Source of the DNA: Diplonema japonicum
Taxonomy: Eukaryota > Euglenozoa > Diplonemea > Diplonemida > Diplonemidae
NCBI GenBank assembly: GCA_964019335.1
Contig: OZ025728.1
Coordinates: 310,001 to 374,000, forward strand
DNA: 64,000 nucleotides
Reading direction: 5' to 3'
Shown here piece after piece: positions 1 through 8,761 of this stretch. The number at the start of each line of letters is the position of its first letter. Position 1 is the stretch's first letter. The notes below the pieces were generated by a model. That model did not search any database and was not told the origin of the DNA. It saw only the letters and a list, made by a program, of their open reading frames with translations. Both the position numbers and the translations under genes were made by a program.

Positions 1-316
1 CCCCCTCACTGGTGTTTGTTTGTTGACCTCGATTGGCAGTTTTCTAATAAAATAAATAAAAAAAGTAGAAAAGAAAAAAAGAAAGTTAGAGTTTTTAGTC
101 CTGTTTTTTTCTAATTTTAAGGGGGGGGGGACCCGATTTTCATCTCTCCTCCGGAATCAATACTGCGCATTCTTTTTTTTCTTATTTTTCACTTTCACAG
201 TAGTTTCCTTTATCCCCCCCCCCCCCGATGGAATCACTAATGCAGGACCAAAAAAAAAGGAGGGGAGCAACTCAATGTGTCATGTTTTCCATTTTCTTTT
301 CTCACTCTCTAAAAGA
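1..316. other. Non-coding, homopolymer-rich left edge
   Basis: AT-rich sequence with poly-A/T, a G10 run near 121 and a C-rich run near 213. I see no gene, tRNA or repeat shared with the rest of the window. It lies just downstream of the minus-strand glycosyltransferase gene, so part may be its 3' UTR. Confidence 0.6.
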
Positions 317-1794
317 TCAGCACCCCATGACCCACCCAGGAACGGGGTCATGCACCCCCAAGATGGGGTTGCCAACGCAGGACTGCTTGTTTAGCTGGAC
401 ATAAGGGGCGCCATAGAAGCCTGTCGTCAGCCGCAGTTCGTTGATCAGCCGGTTCCAGTTGGACTTGTCAGTACCGATCCAATGGGTGCAGTGCAGCTCT
501 TGGATGAGGAGGTTCACGAATGAGATCTGTTTTTTTTTTTTTCTTTTTTTTTTTTTTCAGATACCTCCCCCAACATCGATGGCCCGACCAGCATCGCGTA
601 GTCCATTGGGGACCCAACGTTGCTTCTGTTGTTTTTCGTCCAGTGAAAGATCCAGCCTTCTTTTTCATAGTTCTTCGATTCCTCCAGCACACCAGGGTCC
701 TCCGTCGATAGGAAGATGTGCCTCAAATCTGGCTCCTTTTCCCGCAGCTCGGCAGCCGCCTTGAGGTACTCCGGTAGCTCGATGAGTTTCATCTCTTTGT
801 ACTTATCACCGTGGCGAACATGCATTCCTATCATTTTGTTAGGCACTCCATTGGGAAATGTTTCGTCGACCCATTTTTTGAATTTTTCTTGGAACCATGG
901 TTGGGGCTGTCTGAGGAGGTATCTAACTGTCTGTGCCATCCACCATTGGTACCCGTACTGCCTCCACCGGAGCCTGGGGATCAACGACCATTTGTTCCCA
1001 ACATCGCCGGATTTTCGGAGCGGGTTCGAGACCGATCGGGGGCCTTCCTTCTTGATGGTCAACCGGGTGCTGGGCATCATTCTATTCGTCTTTCTGTTGA
1101 GGACCCATGGAGGCATGAGAACCGCACGGTCCCCTGCATCAGAAAGCTTGCAATTTGACGGGGGTATGAAGAAGCACTCCAGCGACGCGGGGTATCGATC
1201 CATTGCATACCACCATGTTTCAGATGTGTCGATAAGAAGAACACGTTCAGTCGCCATTGCATAACCTATCGCTTGCGCTAGTGTGTGTAAGTCAGCCCCC
1301 AAACCGGTATTCCACAGTCTCCACACAACGAAGCGCGTTGAGTTCGCTCTGCAGTCTTTCGGGTGCTGGTGTGCGTAAATAGCCTGTTGCACCTCCTCTG
1401 TCAACGGTAATAGTTTTTCGCTGTTCGGGTTTCGCACTCTGGACTTCCATGCGGAAGGGTAGTCGACAGCTCTTTTACCGTCAGGGAGGCATTTGTACGC
1501 GCGGTCCCGTTGCTTCACATTCACCAAGTACTCCGCGCGGGTGAACCTCAGGCGTTGTTTTTCCCACTCCTCGACCGTCCAACCTGTTTCGTTGCCTTTG
1601 TCTTCTTCTTCGGGGTCTTTGCCTGGGCTTATGAGGTCTTTTGGGTTTAAGAGGGGCGGAGGGTCGAAATAGTCAGCAGCGATGCTTGGTGCGTCTGCAT
1701 TCAGGAACGAGCTCTCCTCAGACGATGCGACGATGCTCCAAAAACAAAACACGGAAGCAGCTGCCATGATCGCGATTTTACTGTTTCGCTTCAT
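317..1794 (-). CDS. FUT8-like (GT23-type) fucosyltransferase, two exons
   Basis: Two exons: 1794-565 and 526-317. Joined in phase 0 they encode 479 aa ending in TGA. The start is the ATG at 1794 (MKRNSKIAIM); it is followed by a short hydrophobic segment fitting a type II Golgi signal anchor. An acidic and proline-rich stem follows, then a catalytic domain with WRLWNTGLGADLH, the motif HVRHGDKYKEM (like the HxRxxDK donor-site motif of alpha-1,6-fucosyltransferases) and, in exon 2, NWNRLINELR. The family moves fucose from GDP-fucose to N-glycan cores in the Golgi. Read without splicing, exon 1 runs into a lysine-rich tail made by the poly-A intron and loses the last 69 residues. The downstream gene ends only about 190 bp away. 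The superfamily is fairly sure; the acceptor sugar is not. Confidence 0.72.
527..564 (-). other. 38-bp intron made almost entirely of A
   Basis: On the coding strand it begins GTATCTG, continues as about 15 A, one G and about 12 A, and ends CAG. Removing it joins GAG to ATC in phase 0 and restores a conserved-looking C-terminus. No branch-point-like motif is visible. Confidence 0.8.
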
Positions 1795-1983
1795 TTTTTT
1801 TTTGTCTTTTTTTCTTCTGTCGTTTTCCCCGCCCCTTCCCCCCCTTCCCGCTCTCCTCCTTTTTTTTTTATTTGTCTGAATTCTCGAAATAGGCAACAAA
1901 CAATAAACATAAAAACAAATACAAAAATTCAATTTGAGTGGGGGGGGGGATTCTTCTTCATAAATAAATAAAATAGAGGGGGT

Positions 1984-2667
1984 CTATTTCTTTTTTTTCC
2001 CCTCGCTTTTGCTACTTGGTTTTCTTCCCACGTTGCTCTGTCTATGTTGGCTCTTAAGCCTCAAAACAAAGATCATGCACAAGGTCGCACCTGTGATGGG
2101 GCCCATCACGAACATCTGCAGTGCAGACGGGTCCCAGTGGTAGTAAAGGAAGTACGCAATGGCGGCAGCCGGGTTCATGCAAGGGGTCCGCCACAAAACG
2201 CTTGCCACAAGGAGGGAAAGGGGGACCGTGTAGGGGGAAGTGAAGTTGCGCTTGATCTGGATGCCGATGCACGCAGTAGCGACAGCGGTTGCAAGGGCCT
2301 CCTTGATGAAGACAGAGGTAGGGTCGTAGCCGTCGCCCTCTCGTGGGAGGCACTCTGTCAGTTCGGGTATGAAATATTCTTGCGGGATGGCTAGCAGTAA
2401 CGCGAACACAACACCCACCTGTGCCATCATCGAGGCAAGCATGGCAAGCAGCCCTGTCCGCCCGCTGCGACCCCTTACAACGTCCATCACTAGCCTCACA
2501 ACAGCGTTTCCGCAACACTCTGATATCAAGCCCGCAAGCAGCAGCCCGGCGAACAAAACCCCCGCCCCTCCCAACCACTCGTTGGACGCCAGGTATCTTT
2601 TCATTAAAAATGCAATCTCCAAAACCCCTGCTGAAACACCGTCTCGGAGCGGGTCGACAGGCGGCAT
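1984..2667 (-). CDS. Aquaporin-like membrane channel, unorthodox type
   Basis: 227 aa from the ATG at 2665-2667, with about six hydrophobic segments. The second half carries one clear NPA box (PCMNPAAAIAYF) followed by a helix with GPITGATL, as in the second hemipore of aquaporins. The first NPA box is not recognisable; the matching place holds an SECCGNAVV segment. This pattern recalls the AQP11/12 superaquaporins of internal membranes. The C-terminus is basic and ends in lysines. The likely role is water or small-solute passage across an internal membrane. The start codon directly follows a run of 19 G on the coding strand. The upstream glycosyltransferase ORF lies close by on the same strand. 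Confidence 0.6.
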   Translation of the reverse strand: MPPVDPLRDGVSAGVLEIAFLMKRYLASNEWLGGAGVLFAGLLLAGLISECCGNAVVRLVMDVVRGRSGRTGLLAMLASMMAQVGVVFALLLAIPQEYFIPELTECLPREGDGYDPTSVFIKEALATAVATACIGIQIKRNFTSPYTVPLSLLVASVLWRTPCMNPAAAIAYFLYYHWDPSALQMFVMGPITGATLCMIFVLRLKSQHRQSNVGRKPSSKSEGKKKK

Positions 2668-2668
2668 T

Positions 2669-2699
<31 letters not shown>

Positions 2700-2924
2700 T
2701 TTTCCTATTCCTATTACTTTTTTGTTTTTGTTTCCCTCCACCGTTACCAGAAAGAAAACAAAAGAAGAAGAAAAAACAAGGGTTGCAATGAACTCGCGAC
2801 TCTCTTCAATGAGTGAACTCTTTCATCCCTCTTTTGTGTCCCCTTTCAAGATTGACGGGTTCTAGAGATACCGGGTAGTTTTTGTTTCTCGCTGCAAACT
2901 AGAATAGAACCGGGATACTCGCAG

Positions 2925-2997
2925 TCATGCAGGAACCTTAAAGGGTTCCAGACTGCAACGCAGTGTTCCTGAGCTAATTTTGAACAGCTTTTTTCTG
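2925..2997 (+). ncRNA. Candidate structured RNA, element 1a
   Basis: Nested pairing is visible. CAGGAAC (2930-2936) pairs with GTTCCTG (2965-2971). Inside, ACTGC-AAC-GCAGT (2952-2964) is a perfect hairpin. An alternative is GGAACC-TTAAAG-GGTTCC (2932-2949). A T6 run follows, as a Pol III terminator would. Copies lie at 4763-4833 and, truncated, at 12729-12803. The family was not recognised; the strand is inferred from the T run. Confidence 0.4.
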
Positions 2998-3074
2998 TTT
3001 TGCTTGTAAAACCCCCCCCCCCCCCATTGGTTTAAAAAAAAAAAGAAAGAAATCTCGCTAGGATCCATTGGTTT

Positions 3075-3190
3075 AAGCAATCAAGGCCACCTCACAGCGA
3101 CAGTCTGTATGCAGCATGACCCCTTAGGGGAAGCCCAGAACCGTGCCAGTGCTGCGCTTCAACTGCCCTTCTTGGGAGCTTTTCTTTTTT
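3075..3190 (+). ncRNA. Candidate structured RNA, element 1b
   Basis: GCAGCA (3111-3116) pairs with TGCTGC (3150-3155) around a perfect CCCC-TTA-GGGG hairpin (3120-3130). The leader GGCCACCTCACAGCGACAG resembles the one before the separate element at 4385. The segment ends near GGGAGCTTTTCTTTTT. A near-identical copy lies at about 4930-5030. I see no snRNA, 5S, SRP or tRNA signature. Confidence 0.4.
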
Positions 3191-3284
3191 TTGTTTTTTC
3201 GTAATTCTCGATCGCTTTGAGTGTGTGAGATTCCTTTTTGGGGTCACTTATGAGAGAGATCATGTGTGTGCGGATGAAAATAAG

Positions 3285-4027
3285 AAAGCAAACTCTTCCC
3301 CCCCTTTTTTTAGATCCCTTTTTGGGAAAAATATAAAGGCGGGCTCGCAGCAGACTCTTTTTTTTCTTTCTTCAAAAACCCCTTTTGATTTTTTGTTTTT
3401 TCTTAAAAAAAGATGAAGACACAAAAGTCTTCAATGTGTATTTCAATGTTACACAAGCTGTAAGTGACCAGGTTGCACATTCTCCACCATGAAATGGAAG
3501 AGGCAAACAAAGGTTGCAATCATCGCTGTGCTCATGCGGTGCAAGCCTGGCCTCTGTCATCATCCAGCTTTGGTCTTGTGCCGAAGTAAGTAATCTCCAA
3601 CACGAATATACTCAAAAACAGATCCTGTGTAGAGTACAGTCTTGCCCTTCGTGAACCTTTCAAAATCCGATAGTGGAATAAAAGGAACCCTTCATTTAAC
3701 ACTGGGGATTATGCCGCAACAAGATTTTGAAAAGGGGAAAGAGTGTACAACTTTGAATCGAACCAGCAACGCCAAATTCGCTGGCAGTTAATGTCGAGGC
3801 TTATCCTTTGGTGCATTCTTTTTCATTCAGCATCTTCGAGACGTGCAATCTTTCCCGTCGCCTTAGGCTTTCTTCCCATCGTTTTTATATCACTCCTGGG
3901 CTATATTTCTCTAAAAACTGGGAGTAAAAATAATGTTGAGCGTGAGAAACAGTGAATCCCAGTGAAAACCCGTCTTGGAAAATAATATTCTTTCTTTACA
4001 CTAAAGAGAAAAAATATATGAGTTAAA
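3285..4027. other. Unannotated intergenic stretch
   Basis: AT-rich sequence with no ORF that resembles a protein. Short G/C islands such as the one near 3565 (GCTTTGGTCTTGTGCCGAAG) could pair internally, but nothing recurs elsewhere in the window. Confidence 0.5.
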
Positions 4028-4305
4028 GGAGGCCGGTGTTGGCGGCGCCCTGCACAAGAACTGTCTACTTGATTCAGGGGGCGCACCGCGGCCGAGTTGT
4101 AGCTTCTTCTGCGTTCCGCGTCGTGTCCTTAATGCGTGCGGTGTACAGCTCAACCCCAGCCGGTGCGTCCCGGGTAACCAAGATTCTGCGCTCGTGCAGT
4201 TTGCTGCCTGTTCGTCACCCTGAGCATCTGCATTATGTTCTTCCACTCGGGCGCTACCGGTGATGACCGACGAGGAGGTCAACAGCGAACAACACATCTG
4301 ATGTT
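4028..4305. other. GC-rich island, possible structured RNA
   Basis: About 280 bp of GC-rich unique sequence stands out in AT-rich surroundings and lacks a convincing protein reading in any frame. The plus strand has a C-box-like GTGATGA near 4260 and a D-box-like CTGA near 4300. These are weak on their own, and I could not match RNase P, RNase MRP, SRP or U3. Confidence 0.25.
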
Positions 4306-4384
4306 TTTCTTATATTTTCATGTTATCCCCACCACCTGAAATAAATAAAAATATCTCGCTTAATGTCGATCTCATAAAACAGAA

Positions 4385-4480
4385 GACAGCCACCTCACGG
4401 CAAAGATCATATGAAGCAACCCTAAGGGGTTGCCAGGATCACCTGTGTCAGGCTGTCCACCGCCCTTCACGAAGCTTTTT
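4385..4480 (+). ncRNA. Candidate structured RNA related to element 1b
   Basis: The closing stem is GACAGCC (4385-4391) with GGCTGTC (4451-4457). Inside is a perfect 7-bp hairpin, GCAACCC-TAAG-GGGTTGC (4416-4433). The leader GCCACCTCACGGC resembles that of element 1b, but the stem sequences differ while the pairing is kept. A CGAAGCTTTTTAAAAGC tail follows. The fold looks conserved between diverged sequences; the function is unknown. Confidence 0.4.
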
Positions 4481-4615
4481 AAAAGCAAAACAAAGAGTTA
4501 AAAAGACACTTTCATTGTTACCGCAATGGGCGCCGCTTTGCTACCTTCGTTTAAAGCAATAAAGCAATTTTATAACGCCTCATAAAGAGGACACAGAAAT
4601 TTGCTTATTTTCAGA

Positions 4616-5103
4616 ACAAGGGTTGCAATGAACTCGCGGTTCGCATCAAATGAGTGAACTCTTTAAAATTTTCTTTTTTTGCCCCCTTTTCAAATTGACT
4701 CTGGTGGTTTTTGTTTCTTGCTGCAAACTAGAATAGAACCGGGATACTCGTTGTGTCGCAGTCATGCAGGAACCTTAAAGGGTTCCAGACTGCAACGCAG
4801 TGTTCCTGAGCTAATTTTGAACAGCTTTTTTCTGTTTTGCTTGTAAACCCCCCCCCCCCCCCCCCTCCCCCCCATTGGTTTAAAAAAAAAGAAAGAAATC
4901 TCGCTAGGATCCATTGGTTTAAGCAATCAAGGCCACCTCACAGCGACAGTCTGTATGCAGCATGACCCCTTAGGGGAAGCCCAGAACCGTGCCAGTGCTG
5001 CGCTTCAACTGCCCTTCTTGGGAGCTTTTCTTTTTTGTAATACTCGATCGCTTTGAGTGTGAAATCCCGGGTCACTTATGAGAGATCGTGTGTGCAGATG
5101 AAA
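4616..5103. repeat. Non-coding repeat block, copy 2
   Basis: A second copy of the block at 2776-3284 in the same orientation, about 1.84 kb away. It includes both hairpin elements (4763-4833 and about 4930-5030). The poly-C run differs in length and has a T interruption. A small segment between two T runs is shorter here. The retroelement begins at its right edge. Confidence 0.7.
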
Positions 5104-5142
5104 AAAAATAATTCTTTATGACTATATGTCTTTGTTGTTCGC
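5104..5142 (-). repeat. Split direct repeat B2
   Basis: 39 bp identical to B1 at 5243-5281 (TTCTTTATGACTATATGTC core). It overlaps A2 over TTGTTGTTCGC. Confidence 0.75.
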
Positions 5143-5244
5143 ACGAGCAAAAAAGGTTTTTTAAAAAGCTGCGAAAGTTTTTTGCTCGGCACAAGTTGCA
5201 TATAGTTATAAAATCATTTTTTGAAAGATAAATATTTGTAACAA
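5131..5244 (-). repeat. Split direct repeat A2
   Basis: 114 bp reading as identical to A1 at 7137-7250, in the same orientation, and abutting B1. Confidence 0.8.
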
Positions 5245-5874
5245 AAATAATTCTTTATGACTATATGTCTTTGTTGTTCGCTTCAGGACCCTCTGGGACC
5301 GCGGAACGCGGTGCCGTAACGGCGGGGCCGTGGAGGCGTCTCTCACTACAGGAAGTGGCCTGATCTTGCCCCCGGGGTGCGTAACGCCCCGCGTGAATGG
5401 GTCTGCCTTCTGCTCGTGTGTGGAAACCCACTGGACGTGGAGATTTGCCTGACGCTCCTCTACGAGAGTGTATATGTCAGCAATTATCTTATTTCCCATG
5501 AAGCTAGATGACAGCCCCTTCCGAATCGCGTACACAGCAGGCAGGTTGTCGACCATCAGCGATACCTTGCAGCGGGACCCCCCACGGAGGGCCATGAAAG
5601 CTCCTTCCCGGGCTGCCGCTAGTTCCTTCAGGAAGATGTGACGTGCTTCCCACCGTCCGCAGAACTCTCCCTGCGTCACGTGCTTCACGACGCCTTCATC
5701 CAGCATGACCCCTGCCCAGGCAGTCGACGAAGCGTCAGTCCACACCACCCTCTCAGGTAACTCGTCTGGTCGGGTTCTCCAGGCGTTTCTGGCCAACACC
5801 CAGCGCACGCCTCACGTCAGCCACCGTAGATGGGGGAACGGCCACGGTCTCGTCCCACTTCTGCGGCTCCTTCG
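5206..5874 (-). pseudogene. RNase H domain of the retroelement
   Basis: The frame 5808-5206 encodes a retroelement RNase H: WTDASSTAWAG (first acidic residue), a KELAAAREGAF helix (glutamate) and SLMVDNLPAVYAI (second aspartate). It then runs into the A2 repeat, where it stops. It is out of frame with the RT ORF upstream; the linker between them is spread over other frames (5817-6014), so at least one frameshift separates the domains. Normally RT and RNase H form one polyprotein that copies the RNA and removes the template. Confidence 0.7.
5243..5281 (-). repeat. Split direct repeat B1
   Basis: 39 bp matching B2 at 5104-5142. It sits directly against A2, giving the B1A2 junction expected of this element class. 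Confidence 0.75.
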
Positions 5875-7128
5875 CTACCAAGGATGTGGCTTTGCGGAGG
5901 AAACTGATGGCGTGGGGAAGGAAACAGAGAGGATGCCTGGTTGTGTACCGGTGCCAGACGACCCTGCCGAATAGCCGAGAAAACTCCCTCGGGGTACACC
6001 TGCTGTCGCCGCAACCTTCGTCGTTTCTTCAGCCTGCAGAACCTTCTCTACCCACTTCGGAGCCATCCTGTACCGCGCGGACACAAGATCAAAAGCAAGC
6101 CCCAAAGCCTCGAACTCCTGGTTTGGCACGCCCGCACCAGCCTCGTCGAAGTGCAGGTCCACCCCAACCTTCTCGCACCTCTGCAAAAAGCAACCGAACC
6201 TCCCGAGAGCTTCCTCGCGGCTCTGTGCTAGGACGAAGAAGTTGTCAATCCAGCACACACCCTGCTCCTCAGGCAGCAACACCGTGGCGGTCCTCTGCGC
6301 GATAGCTGGCGCCCAACTCCACCCCATCGCCATCACGTCCATCACCACGGTGCTGAACTGGCCCCTCCAGCCAGAAACTCTCGCCCCGAAGAACTTCGCC
6401 ACCGCGGGTGACAGCGGGAACTGGTAAAACCAACTCCTCGCATCCGCCGTCACGACATACCTTGCGCGTAGGAAGCGCTCGATCACCTCCAAGATCGGCG
6501 GCAAAAACATCTGGGGGGGTGGCTTCATCAAGAGGTTCAACTTCCTGCCGTCCTGAACCAGACGGAGATCTCCCGACTTCTTTGGCACGGTGAACAGGGC
6601 CTCCCAAGCGTGGGGCCCGACGGTCAGCTGCCTGTACTGCATGGCGATGTTGGCCACCATGGGGCGCTCGCCCGGCTCTAACCACGCCCACTTCGACGGC
6701 TCTAAGGCTTGCAGACCCCATAGCGGTGGGGGAGCCTGAGTGTCGGGGTTGTCCTGTGGTGAGTCGTCGGCGCTTGGCTCGTCGCGAAAACCCTCCGAGT
6801 CCGCGGAAGACTGCGAGGCTAGGCGTCTGCGCCTTCCGTCGCGGATTCCGGGGAGGTTGACCCCAGTCGTACCCTCGGCGCTTGGCCCTCGATCAGCTCG
6901 GTCGGCTGAGAGTTCCAGCCGATGTCCCGACCCAAGGTGCGAACTCTCCACCCGGTCCCTAACCGTGGGGAGCAGCTCGGAGATGGCCCTTTGAACGGCC
7001 TGCTCGACGAGCCGGTCGACCCTTGTTCTCATAGGGGTCGCCTCACTCCGGCCTGGCGTCTGGCACGGAGGCGGGGAGGTGGGTGATCCAACCCTCTCTC
7101 CACCCGCTTTGGCAGTCTTCGGCGGCAT
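5875..7128 (-). pseudogene. Reverse transcriptase ORF of the DIRS-order element
   Basis: It starts at the ATG at 7128 (MPPKTAKAGGERVG), nine bases from repeat A1. The first ~150 residues are charged and disordered. The RT palm follows: SGDLRLVQDGRKLN, then a GQFSTVVMDVMAMGWSWAP segment, then CWIDNFFVLA where most RTs have YxDD. The second catalytic aspartate is thus asparagine, which may be a lineage trait or an inactivating change. The frame ends in a scrambled tail after a shift around 6000. It lacks the integrase and protease of LTR elements, in line with a tyrosine-recombinase retroelement. Confidence 0.72.
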
Positions 7129-7136
7129 TTTACTTT

Positions 7137-7250
7137 TTTGTTGTTCGCACGAGCAAAAAAGGTTTTTTAAAAAGCTGCGAAAGTTTTTTGCTCGGCACAA
7201 GTTGCATATAGTTATAAAATCATTTTTTGAAAGATAAATATTTGTAACAA
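7137..7250 (-). repeat. Split direct repeat A1
   Basis: 114 bp at the 5' end of the element on the minus strand; reads as identical to A2 at 5131-5244. Confidence 0.8.
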
Positions 7251-8757
7251 TAAAAGAAGCTTTGAGCATTTCTAAAACTCAGAGGTCTATTAGCGGTTAG
7301 CCCCCCCCCCCCCCCCCCCCCACCTTTTCAACTACAACAAAGGAAACTCAAAGAAATATAAAATTGAACCTGTCGCAGTTTTGTAAAAAATTCTGCCCCC
7401 TTTTCCGTCCTTGAGTTCCCTTCTTCGCCCTTCTCGAACGTTGTATTGTTTTGGTTGAGGTACTTGTTCTTCTCTTTCTTCCTTTAACTTATCCTCGGCC
7501 CAGTTCTTCGCCTTAGCCCTCTGTTCCTGCTTCTCCCTGGCACTTCTGGCTTGCACCGCGAGGTTTGGATGCAGGAGTAAATCTGCTGTCGACGTCACCT
7601 TCGAGGGTGGCAGGCATGCCCAGTTGTAGGATAAAGCATGAGATATGACAAAGTCGATTTCGGGACAATGCACTTCCGATCGGCACTGATATTGAACGTA
7701 GCGTTCTAGCTCGTATCTAATGGTATTGTTCTATTCCCACGGGTGATCCCTGGTGAAGCGGGACCTTCGACCGTTTAACACGTCGTCCTGTGGTCATTTC
7801 CATATGTTGCGGGTATGCTTCCTGAAGATGTTGCGCGTGTCCAGAAGAATGGTGAGCCATCTGAGTCCTGTCCGCTTCCATGTGCTGCCACATCGAAGAA
7901 CATGCGTGCGTGCGTCCTCCATCGCCTGTTGTTGAGCCAGCGCCTCCTCTTGCTGCTCCCTAGCTGTACCCTTCAGCACTCCTGTTGTTGTTTCCGGTCA
8001 TCGTGTGTGAATTTTCTTTTCTTATGTCGTCGCAGAGACGTGACTGTTAGTTACCTGTTAGGTGCTTGAAAGTATGACGCACTGTAAAAAACAAAGAATA
8101 GATATCAAAAGAAAATATTGAGATAGAAAATGGTTACTGTAAAACGAATAATGTCGGGCGGAAAAACTCCCGGACACTAAACAACCCGCCGGGAGTTTTT
8201 CTGGGGAAGATGTTTTTTTTACATATGGGGGGGCAGCAGCTCCTGCTTTTCTTTTTTTCGATACCACTTTTGCATGAAGAGGTTTATTTCTTGTGTAGAC
8301 TCGTATGCCCAAGGCACGTTGAGCAGCTGGCTTGTGAGGCACCCAGCTTTAGTTGCTGAAACTCCTTACTTACACTGGGCCAAGAAGGCCAGAACAAACC
8401 CCTACGAATTTTCCTTCCAGGAGTTTTGCAGTTTGTCGAAAACATTGTATTCAAAAAGAAAGGTACTGGACCTTTATAAAAATTACGTTATCACTTAGTG
8501 ATCCATGTCCACGGTCATCTTTAGTAAAAGGCGAAAGATGAGTTCGTTATGAACAAGAATCGTGAGATGCCTCTCCAAGACAAGACAAACAACCTGTATG
8601 AACTTAAACCATGGCTCAAAAAAGGGGTACGAAAGTTACCAGACTAAAGGGAAAAGTCAAAGCAAAGGAACTCGAACCCACATGCGTCGGAGGTTTTTTC
8701 CCTTTTTTCCTTCTCACCAGCTCTCTGTTCCCCTCATGTGGGACAGCTGAAATGATT
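7251..8757. other. Unrecognised stretch with weak coding fragments
   Basis: Begins with a long C run near 7301. Minus-strand fragments rich in Glu, Lys and Gln (7332-7673 and 7794-7979) and plus-strand fragments (8274-8498, 8611-8750) are open, but none resembles a family I know and the first lacks an ATG. A perfect 13-bp inverted repeat, GAAAAACTCCCGG / CCGGGAGTTTTTC, lies at 8161-8173 and 8189-8201. This may be old transposon debris. Confidence 0.35.
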
Positions 8758-8761
8758 TTAA

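Larger units (their letters stand above)
2776..3284. repeat. Non-coding repeat block, copy 1 (RNA-like hairpins)
   Basis: This ~500-bp block recurs almost unchanged at 4616-5103. Shared parts, in order, are a GGGTTGCAATGAACTCGCG start, a TCAATGAGTGAACTC-like segment, a hairpin element ending in a T run, a poly-C run of different length in each copy, ATTGGTTTAA, a second hairpin element and a CGATCGCTTTGAGTGTG tail. No long ORF is conserved. It could be a tandem pair of small RNA genes or a short retroelement. Confidence 0.7.
5104..7250 (-). mobile_element. Decayed DIRS-order retroelement with split direct repeats
   Basis: On the minus strand the order is A1 (7250-7137), RT and RNase H coding, B1 (5281-5243), A2 (5244-5131), B2 (5142-5104). 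This A1-body-B1A2-B2 layout is the split-direct-repeat hallmark of Ngaro/VIPER-type elements in the DIRS order, which integrate with a tyrosine recombinase. A1 and A2 are 114 bp and appear identical; B1 and B2 are 39 bp. The body is only about 1.9 kb and holds no tyrosine recombinase or methyltransferase, and the coding part is frameshifted. It therefore looks non-autonomous or internally deleted. The identical repeats suggest recent movement or repair by recombination. Confidence 0.75.

Noticed and set aside
4255-4305. C/D-box snoRNA from GTGATGA and CTGA boxes
   Set aside because: Box motifs are this short by chance, the terminal stem is weak, and C'/D' boxes are missing.
8660-8695. B-box-like GGGTTCGAGTTCC on the minus strand, possible tRNA
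   Set aside because: The bases around the putative T loop do not pair and no A box, acceptor stem or anticodon arm is found.
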